This document shows, in pieces, positions 24,305-33,119 of a stretch of 64,000 bases of DNA. Numbering within the stretch: position 1 is the stretch's first letter; each line of letters begins with the position of its first letter. Below the pieces are notes generated by a model. The model had not been told where the DNA came from and ran no database searches. It was given only the letters and a program-made list of their open reading frames with translations. This stretch comes from JALYGJ01 sp963781705. Its GTDB lineage: Bacteria > Chloroflexota > Limnocylindria > Limnocylindrales > CSP1-4. The stretch lies in assembly GCA_963781705.1 (NCBI GenBank), contig CAWAGP010000010.1, positions 124,001 through 188,000 of the forward strand. The letters run 5' to 3'. The position numbers and the translations under genes were made by a program.

Positions 24305-25494
24305 GCACGCGCAGCATCGCCGGCGCTCGCTACGTGGCGCGCATCGCCGCGGCGCGCACGCGACTGCCGACCGAGGATGCCGCGGCGCTGCTCGTCGGCG
24401 TCGGTGCCGACCTGCAATGGCTGACCGGCTATGCGGCAACGGCGCTGGAACGCCTGACGATGCTGGTCGTGCCGGCCGAGGGCGCGGTGACGCTGGTGGT
24501 GCCGCGCCTGGAGCGAGCCGCAGCGGAGGCATGCAGCGCGGCTCAATCTGGCGCCATCGAGCTGGTCACGTGGGAGGAAACCGACGATCCGTTCGAATTG
24601 GTGGCGCAGCTGCTGCAACGGGCCAAGAGCCGCCCTGAGATCCAGCTCGGCGCGCTGGGCGGTGCCTGGGGCCGGCTCGGTGGACTGCTGCTGTCGGACC
24701 GGCTGTGGGCCACGTTCGTTCTGCGGTTGCAGGCTGCATTGCCCGACGCTGCCTTCGGTCTCGCATCGACGGTGCTCGCCAATCTGCGCGCCGTGAAGGA
24801 TGCCGAGGAAACCGAACTGCTGCGTGGCGCGGCGCACGCCGCCGATCGAGCCGTCACGGCGATCGCCCGCGGGCCGCTGGTCGGCCGCAGCGAGGCCGAC
24901 GTCTCGCGCGAGATACGTGAACGGCTGGTCGCCGAGGGCCACGATCTGGCCAGTTTCGCCATCGTCGGCAGCGGGCCGAATTCAGCTTCGCCGCACCACG
25001 AGGCGAGTGAGCGGGTGATCGGCGCGGGGGAGCCGATCGTGCTCGACATCGGCGGCCAGATCGAGGGCTACTGCTCCGATACCACGCGCACCGTATGGGT
25101 GACAGGTGAGGCGGCCATCCAGCCGACCGCGGACTACCGGCGGCTGTACGACGTTCTCCAGGCTGCCCAGTCGGCGGCGACCGCGGCGGTCAAGCCGGGC
25201 GTCCCGGCCGAGGCAATTGACGGTGTCGCGCGGGGCATCATCGATGCGGCAGGCTTCGGGCCGAACTTCATCCACCGCACCGGCCACGGCATTGGGCTCG
25301 AGGGGCACGAGGAGCCCTACATCGTGGCCGGCAACGACGACCCGCTGCTGGCCGGCAACGCCTTCAGCATCGAGCCCGGCATCTACCTCGACGGCCGTTA
25401 CGGGGCGCGCATCGAGGACATCGTCATCTGCACCCAAGACGGACCCGACGTCCTCAATCAGACGGCGCGCGAGCTGCTGGTGGTCAAGGGATGA
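24301..25494 (+). CDS. M24-family metallopeptidase (Xaa-Pro aminopeptidase-like)
   Basis: A 397-residue creatinase/aminopeptidase-P-like enzyme. The N-terminal domain (~1-160) is the creatinase type; the catalytic pita-bread domain follows. Metal ligands lie in VLDIGGQIEGYCSDTTR (Asp pair, ~245-260), HRTGHGIGLEGHEEP (His, ~326), IEPGIYLDG (Glu, ~357) and the final Glu in ARIEDI. Proteins of this group remove N-terminal residues preceding proline. Start is GTG 24301 overlapping the upstream stop. The open frame extends further upstream but only as a shadow. Confidence 0.88.
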   Translation: MSTRSIAGARYVARIAAARTRLPTEDAAALLVGVGADLQWLTGYAATALERLTMLVVPAEGAVTLVVPRLERAAAEACSAAQSGAIELVTWEETDDPFELVAQLLQRAKSRPEIQLGALGGAWGRLGGLLLSDRLWATFVLRLQAALPDAAFGLASTVLANLRAVKDAEETELLRGAAHAADRAVTAIARGPLVGRSEADVSREIRERLVAEGHDLASFAIVGSGPNSASPHHEASERVIGAGEPIVLDIGGQIEGYCSDTTRTVWVTGEAAIQPTADYRRLYDVLQAAQSAATAAVKPGVPAEAIDGVARGIIDAAGFGPNFIHRTGHGIGLEGHEEPYIVAGNDDPLLAGNAFSIEPGIYLDGRYGARIEDIVICTQDGPDVLNQTARELLVVKG

Positions 25495-25895
25495 GCCGCG
25501 ACGAGCCACTCGACGGCGCCCCGGAGCGCGGCGTCGCCGTTGGCCGAGAACCCGCCGAGGCGCCGCCGACGTTCGACCACGGACAGCCCGATGCCGCGCT
25601 GGCGTCAGAGCGCCGTGGACCGACCCAGGCGCAATTGCGTCGCTTCATCAAATCGCGCCCATATGTACCGCTGCACGAGCTGCGCCGCCGCTTCGAGCTG
25701 GCCGGTGACCTAGACGAGGTGTGCCAGATCGAGGACCCGCTGGCAGGAGCAGTCTTCATCGGCGTGCCCGCGCGCGAGGCCCAATTCATCGAGGGCTTGT
25801 GCCGCGACGGTGAGGTCGGCCTGGAGTTATCACGTGATCCGGGCGTGCCGATCGTGGTCGGCGTCTTTGCAATGAGGCCGGTCAGCCGCAACTGA
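25491..25895 (+). CDS. Hypothetical protein, third gene of the M24 operon
   Basis: A 134-residue hydrophilic protein of unknown function. The first ~45 residues are low-complexity and acidic; the rest contains FIKSRPYVPLHELRRRF and IEDPLAGAVFIGVPAREAQF, which read like a conserved globular domain I cannot name. The ATG overlaps the M24 stop as ATGA. Confidence 0.6.
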   Translation: MSRDEPLDGAPERGVAVGREPAEAPPTFDHGQPDAALASERRGPTQAQLRRFIKSRPYVPLHELRRRFELAGDLDEVCQIEDPLAGAVFIGVPAREAQFIEGLCRDGEVGLELSRDPGVPIVVGVFAMRPVSRN

Positions 25896-25937
25896 GGGGT
25901 CCGTTCGGCACTGCGGGGCCGGCGCCGGGGTCGTCTT

Positions 25938-25954
25938 ATACTATGGGGGAGTAT
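25938..25954. promoter_or_regulatory. Operator-like dyad overlapping the copper ATPase promoter and start
   Basis: ATACT-ATGGGGG-AGTAT: perfect 5-base arms with a G-rich 7-base spacer. It overlaps the TATACT -10 box (25937-25942) and reaches into the ATG at 25953. The G-rich core with AT arms is reminiscent of CsoR-type copper-repressor sites. Confidence 0.5.
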
Positions 25955-28283
25955 GAGCGACACAACAATTCAGGCCCCGCTGCCGGAGATCGAGCTGATC
26001 CTGCCAATCGAGGGCATGACCTGCGCCGCGTGCGTGAACCGCGTCGAACGCTTCCTGCGCAAGACCGATGGCGTGCTCGAAGCCAACGTCAACCTGTCGA
26101 CTGAGCAGGCGCGCATCCGCTTCGATCCGCAGATGGTCGGCCGCGGCGAGCTCGTCCATGCGGTCGAGGCGTCCGGCTATGAGGTGCGCACCGAACCGGA
26201 AACCGACGACGCCGCGCGGCTGACGTCCGAACCCGACGAGACCTACGAGCTGCGCCGGCGCGAGACGCGCCGCCTGTTCTGGCAGGCAACGGGCGCCCTT
26301 GCGATCGGCGCCGCGATGATGGCCGCCGGGCTGGTCTCCGCCGCCTGGCTGACGGTCGCGCAGCTCAACCTGCTGCTGTTGGTGCCGGCGACGGTGGTCC
26401 AATTCGGCCTGGGCTATCGCTTCTATGACGCCGCATGGCGCGCGGCGCGCCACCGTTCCGCGAACATGAACACGCTGGTCGTGCTGGGCACCAGCGCAGC
26501 GTGGCTGTACTCGACCGTGGTTACCTTCTGGCCCGGCGCAGTGGCCGGCTCGGGCCTCGCGCCCGCGACCTACTACGACAGTGCGGCGGTGATCATCGGC
26601 CTCGTGTTGATGGGCCGTTGGCTCGAGGCGCGCGCTCGGTCGCAGACGTATATCGCGGTCCGCCGGCTCGCCGGCCTGCAACCGTCCACCGCCCGGCTGC
26701 TACGCGACGGTATTGAAGCCGACGTTCCCCTCGCGCAGGTCCAGCCCGGCGACGTGCTGCGCGTACGACCGGGTGAGAAGGTGCCCGTCGACGGCCGCAT
26801 CCTCGAAGGTTCATCCACGCTCGACGAGTCGATGCTCACCGGCGAGGCGATGCCGGTGGCCAAGGGCATCGGCGACGAAGTCATTGGCGCCACGATGAAC
26901 CAGACCGGCAGCTTCCTGTTCCGCGCCACCCGTGTCGGGCGCGACACCGTGCTCGGGCAGATCGTCCACCTGGTCGAGCAGGCACAGGGCTCGAAGGCAC
27001 CCATTCAGCGCCTGGCCGACGCAGTGACCGGCTGGTTCGTGCCGGCCGTGTTGGGGCTCGCCACGCTGACCATGCTCATCTGGCTGGCGTTTGGCCCCGA
27101 GCCGCGGCTGACCTTCGCCTTGGTCGGCTTCATCAGCGTGCTGATCATCGCCTGCCCGTGCGCCATGGGCCTGGCCACGCCGACCGCGATCATGGTCGCT
27201 ACCGGCAAGGGCGCCGAAGCGGGCGTGCTCATCCGCGGCGGGGAGGCGCTCGAACAGGCGGAGCGCATCGATACCGTCATCTTCGACAAGACCGGAACGC
27301 TCACCCGTGGGCGGCCGCAGGTTGCTGCCGTCGCGCCGGTCGCAGGCGTGAGCGAAGCTGCTCTGCTGGCCGTCGCAGCCGCCGTCGAGCGCGGCAGCGA
27401 GCATCCGCTGGCGGCCGCCATCCTCGAGCGGGCCCAGACGGCCGGGGTCACCATCCCGCCGGCGGCCGACTTCGCGGCCGCTGCCGGCCACGGTGCCCAC
27501 GCGCTGGTCGACGGCATGCCGGTCATCGTCGGCAATCGGACGCTCATGCACGACCACGACGTCGACGTTGCCGAGCTCGATGACTCGCTCAACACGGCGG
27601 CCGGGCTGGCTCAAACGCCGGTGTACGTGGCCCGCGACGGCCACCTGCTCGGCCTGATCGCGGTCAGCGATCCGGTGCGCAGCGAGGCGAGGACGGCGGT
27701 CAGCCGGCTGGCCGACCGCGGCGTGGCCGTCTGGCTGGTGACCGGTGATCAGCAACGTGTGGCGGACGCAGTCGCGGCGCAGGTCGGCATCCCGCCGGCC
27801 CACGTAGCGGCCGAGGTCCTACCCGCCGACAAAGCCGAGGTGGTTCGTCGTCTGCAGCAGGACGGTCACCGCGTGGCGATGGTCGGCGACGGTATCAACG
27901 ACGCCCCGGCGCTCGCCCAGGCCGATTTGGGCGTGGCCATCGGCACGGGCACCGACGTGGCCATCGAGGCGTCTGATGTCACCCTGGTGGGCGGTGATCC
28001 GCGGCTTGTGGCAACCGCCATCGCCCTGTCGGCCGCGACCATGCGCACCATCCGCCAGAACCTGTTCTGGGCGTTTGCCTACAACGTGGTCCTGATCCCG
28101 GTCGCGATGGGTGTGCTGTACCCCTACTTTGGGGTACTCCTCAACCCGGTGTTCGCCGCCGCGGCGATGGCCTTGAGCTCGGTCACCGTGGTCAGCAACT
28201 CGCTGCGGCTACGGCGTTTCTCGGCGCGCGAACCGGCACCGGCCGGGGAGCAGGCCGCCGTCGCGGGTGCGGTCGCGGGCTAG
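25953..28283 (+). CDS. copA: Copper-translocating P-type ATPase
   Basis: A 776-residue P1B-type ATPase that pumps Cu(I) out of the cytoplasm. One N-terminal heavy-metal-binding domain has GMTCAAC (Cys24, Cys27). Transmembrane copper residues are CPC (Cys401, Cys403), the phosphorylation site is Asp445 in DKTGTLT, the P1B histidine-proline is in SEHPLAAAI, and GDGINDAPALAQADLGVAIG closes the P-domain. Length and order are normal. No CsoR or copper chaperone gene is adjacent; the operator-like dyad over the start suggests repression relieved by copper. Confidence 0.93.
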   Translation: MSDTTIQAPLPEIELILPIEGMTCAACVNRVERFLRKTDGVLEANVNLSTEQARIRFDPQMVGRGELVHAVEASGYEVRTEPETDDAARLTSEPDETYELRRRETRRLFWQATGALAIGAAMMAAGLVSAAWLTVAQLNLLLLVPATVVQFGLGYRFYDAAWRAARHRSANMNTLVVLGTSAAWLYSTVVTFWPGAVAGSGLAPATYYDSAAVIIGLVLMGRWLEARARSQTYIAVRRLAGLQPSTARLLRDGIEADVPLAQVQPGDVLRVRPGEKVPVDGRILEGSSTLDESMLTGEAMPVAKGIGDEVIGATMNQTGSFLFRATRVGRDTVLGQIVHLVEQAQGSKAPIQRLADAVTGWFVPAVLGLATLTMLIWLAFGPEPRLTFALVGFISVLIIACPCAMGLATPTAIMVATGKGAEAGVLIRGGEALEQAERIDTVIFDKTGTLTRGRPQVAAVAPVAGVSEAALLAVAAAVERGSEHPLAAAILERAQTAGVTIPPAADFAAAAGHGAHALVDGMPVIVGNRTLMHDHDVDVAELDDSLNTAAGLAQTPVYVARDGHLLGLIAVSDPVRSEARTAVSRLADRGVAVWLVTGDQQRVADAVAAQVGIPPAHVAAEVLPADKAEVVRRLQQDGHRVAMVGDGINDAPALAQADLGVAIGTGTDVAIEASDVTLVGGDPRLVATAIALSAATMRTIRQNLFWAFAYNVVLIPVAMGVLYPYFGVLLNPVFAAAAMALSSVTVVSNSLRLRRFSAREPAPAGEQAAVAGAVAG

Positions 28284-28347
28284 AGTAGGCCGGAGCCGCA
28301 GGCGAACCGTGATCGCCGCGCGGCCGGGCACGCTGAGCGGCCACTGC

Positions 28348-28420
28348 CAACAACCGGTGGTACCGCTCTGGGGTGACGATGGTGGTGTGGTAGGACGAGC
28401 CGCCGCTGCCTAGGTTGTTG
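28348..28420 (+). other. Possible structured leader element
   Basis: CAACAACC (28348-28355) and GGTTGTTG (28413-28420) are perfectly complementary over eight bases and enclose a GC-rich 57-base segment, within the 249-base leader ahead of the SpoIID-domain gene. Could fold as a long hairpin. I could not match it to a riboswitch class. Confidence 0.3.
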
Positions 28421-28532
28421 CCCTTACCAGTCGTGTTCACCCGCGCACAGGCTCCGTGGCGCCCGGGCGATGGGACAACAAATCAAAGCCCCGCCGGTGC
28501 CGCCAACGCCAGCGAGGGATTGGAGGGAAACC

Positions 28533-30938
28533 TTGGCACTCGTCCGGGCCGCCCGGCTCATCCTCGTCGCCTGCCTCGTCGCGCTGGCCGGTCTCGCACC
28601 CGCCGCTCTGGCGACGGCCAACGGCTCGACGACCATCTCGCCGACCGCCGATGCGTTCGTGGTCGCATCCAAGCCGAATCGCAACTTCGGCCGGTCGCCG
28701 TGGCTGCAGGCGGCCGATGGCGTATCGGCCAGCTATCTGCGCTTCGACCTCAAGCCATGGCTGGGTATGCATCCCCAGCAGTTGCTGCTGAACCTCAGCG
28801 GGCTGGTCGGCGAAGGTAGCGGACTGTCCGTCGTCGAGGCCGTCGGCGGCTGGGGGCAGCGCACGATCGACTTCAACAACCAGCCGGCCGGCTCGATCGG
28901 TGCGCCGGTCGCTGCCGTTATCTCGGGTGACGCGGCCACGTTCGATATCGCGTCGCTCTTCCCATCCGGGGCCATCGACCGCGCCTCGTTGTCGCTGCGC
29001 GTGAGCAACTCGCTGAATGATCCCGTCTACTTCGGATCACGGGAGAGCAACGCGCCACCCACCCTGGTGCTCGTGGCGCGGGCCGAGACGGACGCCGTCG
29101 GCATCGCCGCATCGGCGGATACCTACGTCAGCAAGGCCACGCCGACGGCCGACTACAGCGCGGCGCCGATCCTGGTCGTCGATGGCCGGCCCGCCACTGA
29201 CGCCTATGTCACCTTCAGCCTGTCGGGTTGGGCCGGGCAGACGATCAGCCGCGCGCGACTCCAGCTGCACGTGCAGAACCCCGGCGGTCGCACGGTCAGC
29301 GTCTATCGCGTCGACAACGTCTCTGCGCAGGGCGGTCTGACCTGGGACGGCCGGCCGACGAGCGGCCCGCTGGCGGGCGCCGTAAACACCGCGCTTGCCG
29401 TCGGCACGCGCTCGATCGACGTGACGGGTGCCTTCACCAACGGCGTCGTCGACAGCGCGACCATCTCCTTCCGCATCACCAGCAGCAGCCGCAACGGGTT
29501 CATCGTCTCGTCGCGCGAGGGGGCCGCGCCGCCGCTGCTCGTGCTTACGCCGGGCCAAAGCGGTGGTGCTAATCCAACGCCGACCCCAACTCCAACGCCG
29601 ACCCCAACTCCAACGCCGACCCCAACTCCAACGCCGACCCCAACTCCAACGCCGACCCCAACTCCAACGCCGACCCCAACTCCAACGCCGACCCCAACTC
29701 CAACGCCGACGCCGACCCCAACCCCGGCGCCGACATCCACACCCGGCTCCGGCGCGGTCTGGTACTTCAGCGGCAACGGCAGCGATCACGGCGTGGGCAT
29801 GTCGCAGTACGGCGCGCGCGGTCGTGCCGCGGCCGGCCAGACGTACGACCAGATCCTCGCCCACTACTACACGGGTACGACCATAGGCACGATCGACCCG
29901 AACCAGATCGTGCGCGTGCTGCTAGCGTCGAACTACACGCCGACCGCCAACGCACCGGCGCGCGTGACCGCCCGCAACGGTAGCTGGTCGTCGGCTTCGT
30001 TGGTCGGTGGCAATGGTCAGCCGACCGTATTCCCGGCCGACTCCTACCTGCAACTCGAACAGGACACCGGCGTCTGGACCGCCGACGTGTTCGACGCCAG
30101 TGACACGTTGCTCGCATCGGTGCCGGCCAGCGACGTCGTAATGAACGGCCGCGACGGCAACACCGAATTCGAGATGCACTTCCGCGGCAGCCTGACCAAG
30201 TACGACATGTATCGCGGCGGCATGCACCTGACCGTCGAGGGCAGCGGAGTACGGGCGATCAACGTGGTCAGCATGAACGACTACGTGAAGGGTGTCGTGC
30301 CGGCCGAGATGCCGCCACTGTGGCCGCTTGAGGCGGTCAAGGCACAGGCCGTGGCGGCGCGCAGCTACGCCTACGTGCGGCTCCGGCCCGACCGCGACTA
30401 CGACGTCGTGCCCACCTCGGCAAACCAGGTCTACGGCGGCGTTGTGCTGGAACATCCACGTTCAGACCTGGCCGTCGATGAGACTGCCGATCAGGTCGTG
30501 ATGTCGGACGGCAAGGTCGCCAACGCATTCTTCTTCACGGTTGCCGGCGGCTATACCGAGAACAATGAGTACGCCTGGCCGGGCAGCAACGGCAAGGTCA
30601 TCGCCAAGCCCATCAGTTACCTGCGCGGCGTGCCTGACTATGACGAGAACGGCGTGCCTTACGACGTCAACGCGCCCGGCTTCGCCTGGCAGGGCGGCGA
30701 CTTCACGTGGGCTCAACTGCAGCAGATGCTCGATGCCGACTCACGCACGGCGGTGGGCACGCTGCTCGACGTGACCTTTGACCGCGGGGTATCGGGCCGC
30801 ATCTATCGTGCCACGATCACCGGCAGCGACCGTACGGTCCACGTCTCCGGCCAGGTCTTCAAGATCGTCTATAACCACCACCGCGTGTCGGGCGGCCAGC
30901 TCCAGTCGACGATGTTCTACTTCCAGCGCGCCAACTGA
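28533..30938 (+). CDS. Secreted SpoIID/LytB-domain protein with DNRLRE-like domains and Pro-Thr linker
   Basis: An 801-residue exported protein. A signal peptide spans ~1-30 (RLILVACLVALAGL then an Ala-rich cleavage region). Two ~160-residue beta-rich domains (~31-190 and ~200-340) contain the ADAFV...NFG/ADTYV pattern of DNRLRE carbohydrate-associated modules. A Pro-Thr repeat (~347-395) leads to a SpoIID/LytB domain (~400-801) with SGNGSDHGVGMSQYGA and GVVPAEMPPLWPLEAVKAQAVAARSY-like residues (key: Glu and the AQAVAARS run near 615). SpoIID cuts peptidoglycan glycan strands lacking peptides; here it probably remodels the wall in a non-sporulating cell. Start TTG 28533 is chosen because TGGAGGG lies five to eleven bases upstream; the frame also extends to 28470. 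Confidence 0.83.
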   Translation: MALVRAARLILVACLVALAGLAPAALATANGSTTISPTADAFVVASKPNRNFGRSPWLQAADGVSASYLRFDLKPWLGMHPQQLLLNLSGLVGEGSGLSVVEAVGGWGQRTIDFNNQPAGSIGAPVAAVISGDAATFDIASLFPSGAIDRASLSLRVSNSLNDPVYFGSRESNAPPTLVLVARAETDAVGIAASADTYVSKATPTADYSAAPILVVDGRPATDAYVTFSLSGWAGQTISRARLQLHVQNPGGRTVSVYRVDNVSAQGGLTWDGRPTSGPLAGAVNTALAVGTRSIDVTGAFTNGVVDSATISFRITSSSRNGFIVSSREGAAPPLLVLTPGQSGGANPTPTPTPTPTPTPTPTPTPTPTPTPTPTPTPTPTPTPTPTPTPTPTPTPTPAPTSTPGSGAVWYFSGNGSDHGVGMSQYGARGRAAAGQTYDQILAHYYTGTTIGTIDPNQIVRVLLASNYTPTANAPARVTARNGSWSSASLVGGNGQPTVFPADSYLQLEQDTGVWTADVFDASDTLLASVPASDVVMNGRDGNTEFEMHFRGSLTKYDMYRGGMHLTVEGSGVRAINVVSMNDYVKGVVPAEMPPLWPLEAVKAQAVAARSYAYVRLRPDRDYDVVPTSANQVYGGVVLEHPRSDLAVDETADQVVMSDGKVANAFFFTVAGGYTENNEYAWPGSNGKVIAKPISYLRGVPDYDENGVPYDVNAPGFAWQGGDFTWAQLQQMLDADSRTAVGTLLDVTFDRGVSGRIYRATITGSDRTVHVSGQVFKIVYNHHRVSGGQLQSTMFYFQRAN
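29574..29710 (+). repeat. 18-base tandem repeat coding for Pro-Thr
   Basis: Unit CCAACGCCGACCCCAACT, seven near-perfect copies starting at 29574, 29592, 29610, 29628, 29646, 29664 and 29682, then a degenerate part copy at 29700. It encodes the Pro-Thr linker and could vary in copy number by slippage. Confidence 0.9.
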
Positions 30939-30962
30939 CGCGCACGGGCCGCCGGCGGCCGA

Positions 30963-30968
30963 TAGATT
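30963..30968 (+). promoter_or_regulatory. -10 box of the small membrane protein gene
   Basis: TAGATT six bases before GTG 30975. A perfect GGCCGCCGGCGGCC palindrome (30947-30960) lies directly upstream. Confidence 0.4.
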
Positions 30969-30974
30969 CGACAC

Positions 30975-31253
30975 GTGGACGGCGTGGCCCTGCTGGTGTT
31001 CTTCGTCGTCGTTCCGGTGACTACCACGCTGGCAGGCATCTGGCTCGCGCAGTACATGCGTGGCCGATTGAAGTCGCCCCAGTTCCGGATGCAGGCAGCG
31101 CTCGGTTACGGCCTGTTCGGCGCCTTCGTCATCGTCGTCGGCGCCCTGGGCGCCAATTGGGCGATGGCCGGAGCCGGGGCCCTGTTGATCCTGATCGCAT
31201 TTGGCATCGCCCGCCGCGGGTGGTTCGACGGCCAGCCCGGCTCGACGGCCTGA
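30975..31253 (+). CDS. Small two- or three-helix membrane protein, unknown function
   Basis: A 92-residue protein with predicted helices at ~4-24, ~43-60 and ~62-82 and a short polar tail. I do not recognise a family. GTG start at 30975 supported by a nearby -10 box. Eight bases separate its stop from the thioesterase GTG, so they may share a transcript. Confidence 0.6.
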   Translation: MDGVALLVFFVVVPVTTTLAGIWLAQYMRGRLKSPQFRMQAALGYGLFGAFVIVVGALGANWAMAGAGALLILIAFGIARRGWFDGQPGSTA

Positions 31254-31261
31254 GGCGTCCG

Positions 31262-31741
31262 GTGGCCAGGCGGCATGATCGGCAACTGGGCGAGTTTCGG
31301 TACGAGCACCCAGTCGAGGTCCGTTTCGTGGATACGGACGCCTTCGGTCACGTCAACAACGCGGTCTACCTCTCCTATTTCGAGGCGGCGCGCGCCGGTT
31401 ACTACGCGACGGTAACCGGCACGCCATTCATGACCGGCGCGCATGGGACCAAGCACGCCTTCGTCATCGCCGAGGCGCGCATCAGCTATCGCGCGCCGGC
31501 CCTGTTCGGCGAGACGCTCCTCGTGGCGTGCCGCTTCGGATGGACTTCGCGCTCGTCATTCGGTCTTGAATACCGCGTGCACGCGCCGCAATCGGCAATC
31601 GCACCGGCGCGCCTCGTCGCCGATGGCGAGACGGTGCAGGTGATGTTCGATCTCGCACGCAGCCGCATCAGCCGCGTACCCGCCGATCTGATCGCCCAGT
31701 TCGAGACCTACGAAGGATGCGCGATCCCGCGGCGGGTCTAG
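31262..31741 (+). CDS. Hotdog-fold acyl-CoA thioesterase (4HBT/FadM-like)
   Basis: A 159-residue thioesterase hydrolysing acyl-CoA or acyl-ACP. The 4-hydroxybenzoyl-CoA thioesterase signature is VRFVDTDAFGHVNNAVYLSY (~20-39), including the catalytic Asp and the HVNN turn, followed by YFEAARAGYY. GTG 31262 is taken as the start because it places the EHPVEVRFVDTD strand at the usual distance; the frame extends upstream to 31157 inside the previous gene. The stop overlaps the convergent FabF stop in CTAG. Confidence 0.82.
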   Translation: MARRHDRQLGEFRYEHPVEVRFVDTDAFGHVNNAVYLSYFEAARAGYYATVTGTPFMTGAHGTKHAFVIAEARISYRAPALFGETLLVACRFGWTSRSSFGLEYRVHAPQSAIAPARLVADGETVQVMFDLARSRISRVPADLIAQFETYEGCAIPRRV

Positions 31742-33006
31742 GGTTCGAAGCGTCGAAAGACCGCTACCGCGTTCTGGCCACCGAAGCCGAAGCCGTTGAT
31801 GATCGCCGTATCCACCCTGGCTTCACGCGCCACCAAGGGCGTGTAGTCGAGGTCGCACTCGGGCAGGTCCGGGTTGTCGAGGTTGATGGTGGGCGGGATG
31901 ATGCCCTCTCTTATCGCGCCGATGGCGGCAAGTGCGTTCAGCACGCCCGCTGCGCCGATCGTGTGGCCGACCATCGACTTGGTCGAGCTGATGTGCACCT
32001 TGTGCGCGTGCCCGCCGAACGCAGCTTTGATGGCCCGCGTCTCGGTCACATCATTGAGTGACGTGCTCGTCCCGTGCGCCGCGATGTAGTCGACCTCGTC
32101 GGGCGCGACGCCGGCATCCTTCATCGCCTTGGTCATGGCCATGCACGCGCCCCGGCCGGTGGGCTCGGGTGCGGAGATATGGAAGGCGTCGGCGGTCAGT
32201 GCCGCACCGATCAGCTCCGCCTGGATGTTCGCGCCGCGCGCCAGCGCGTGCTCGGCCAATTCGATGATCACGACTCCCGCGGCCTCGCCGTACACGAACC
32301 CGTCGCGATCCCGGTCGAACGGTCGCGAGGCGCGTTCCGGCTCGTCGTTGCGCCGTGAAAGCGCGTGCATGTTGCCCAGCGCCGCGAAACCCATCGGCAG
32401 TAAGGGCGCCTCCGTGCCGCCGGCGACGACGACATCCACCTCGCCCCGCTGGATCATGCGCAACGCGTCGAGGAAGCAGATGATCGAGGTTGCGCACGCC
32501 GCCGACTGAGTGATGACCGGCCCGGTGATTCCATACTGCATCGACAGCTGGCAGGCGGCCATGGACGCCGACAGGGCCGGAAACGCGAACGGACTGACCG
32601 ACCCGGGGCCTTTGGTTTCGAGCACGCTCTGGTTGATGGTGACCTGCTCGATGCCTCCGCCGCCGGTGTTCAGGGCGACGGCCGCGCGGTCGCGCTGTTC
32701 GGGCGACCAGGCGCTGAAATCCAAGCCGGAGTGGGCGACAGCCTCGCCACCGGCGGCCATTCCCAGGTGGACGAAGCGGCTCATCCGGCGGGCCATCTTG
32801 CGATCCATCACGGTCGTCGGGTCGAAATCCTTGACCTGTGCCGCGATGCGCACGTCGAAGTCGGACGCATCGAACGTGGTGATCGGGCCAACGCCGCTGA
32901 CGCCGGCCACGAGGTTTCGCCAGAAGGTCGGGTGGTCGTTGCCGATGGGGGTGATCGCACCGAGGCCGGTGACCACGGCGCGCCGGCTGAGGTCGGTCTG
33001 GGGCAA
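31738..33006 (-). CDS. fabF: Beta-ketoacyl-ACP synthase II (FabF), first copy
   Basis: A 422-residue condensing enzyme elongating acyl-ACP with malonyl-ACP in fatty-acid synthesis. The active-site cysteine is Cys171 in SAACATS; the histidines lie in AAHGTSTSLND (~305) and KSMVGHTIGAAG (~345). The C-terminal GFGFGGQNAV loop is present. Start is TTG at 33004-33006 with AGGAG about 12 bases upstream; no better in-frame ATG exists close by. It is not in the fabD operon (second FabF at 38746), which shares only moderate similarity, so the two may differ in chain-length preference. Confidence 0.93.
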   Translation of the reverse strand: MPQTDLSRRAVVTGLGAITPIGNDHPTFWRNLVAGVSGVGPITTFDASDFDVRIAAQVKDFDPTTVMDRKMARRMSRFVHLGMAAGGEAVAHSGLDFSAWSPEQRDRAAVALNTGGGGIEQVTINQSVLETKGPGSVSPFAFPALSASMAACQLSMQYGITGPVITQSAACATSIICFLDALRMIQRGEVDVVVAGGTEAPLLPMGFAALGNMHALSRRNDEPERASRPFDRDRDGFVYGEAAGVVIIELAEHALARGANIQAELIGAALTADAFHISAPEPTGRGACMAMTKAMKDAGVAPDEVDYIAAHGTSTSLNDVTETRAIKAAFGGHAHKVHISSTKSMVGHTIGAAGVLNALAAIGAIREGIIPPTINLDNPDLPECDLDYTPLVAREARVDTAIINGFGFGGQNAVAVFRRFEP

Positions 33007-33104
33007 GGCTTGTGTGACTCCTGGGAATTAGCCCGCGAATTGTACCCGCGCGCCCGGGGCGGTCCGGCTGCGCGCAGCGGCAACGGCGACGTGGTTGCGC
33101 CGCG

Positions 33105-33110
33105 TAGGCT
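33105..33110 (+). promoter_or_regulatory. -10 box of the dihydroorotase-like gene
   Basis: TAGGCT nine bases before ATG 33120. Confidence 0.35.
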
Positions 33111-33119
33111 TTCCAGTCG

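Noticed and set aside
28358..28366. TGGTACCGC, the core of a T-box sequence
   Set aside because: No stem I or specifier loop fits in the short upstream gap, and the downstream gene is not an aminoacyl-tRNA or amino-acid gene.
28440..28520. GCACAGG ... GGGACAACAAATCAAAGCC reminiscent of a c-di-GMP-I riboswitch before the SpoIID gene
   Set aside because: The two conserved strands are only partly matched and the P2/P3 stems with the tetraloop and receptor cannot be drawn.
29574..29710. Regular repeats considered as a CRISPR array
   Set aside because: Units are contiguous, without spacers, and encode Pro-Thr in frame within a secreted protein.
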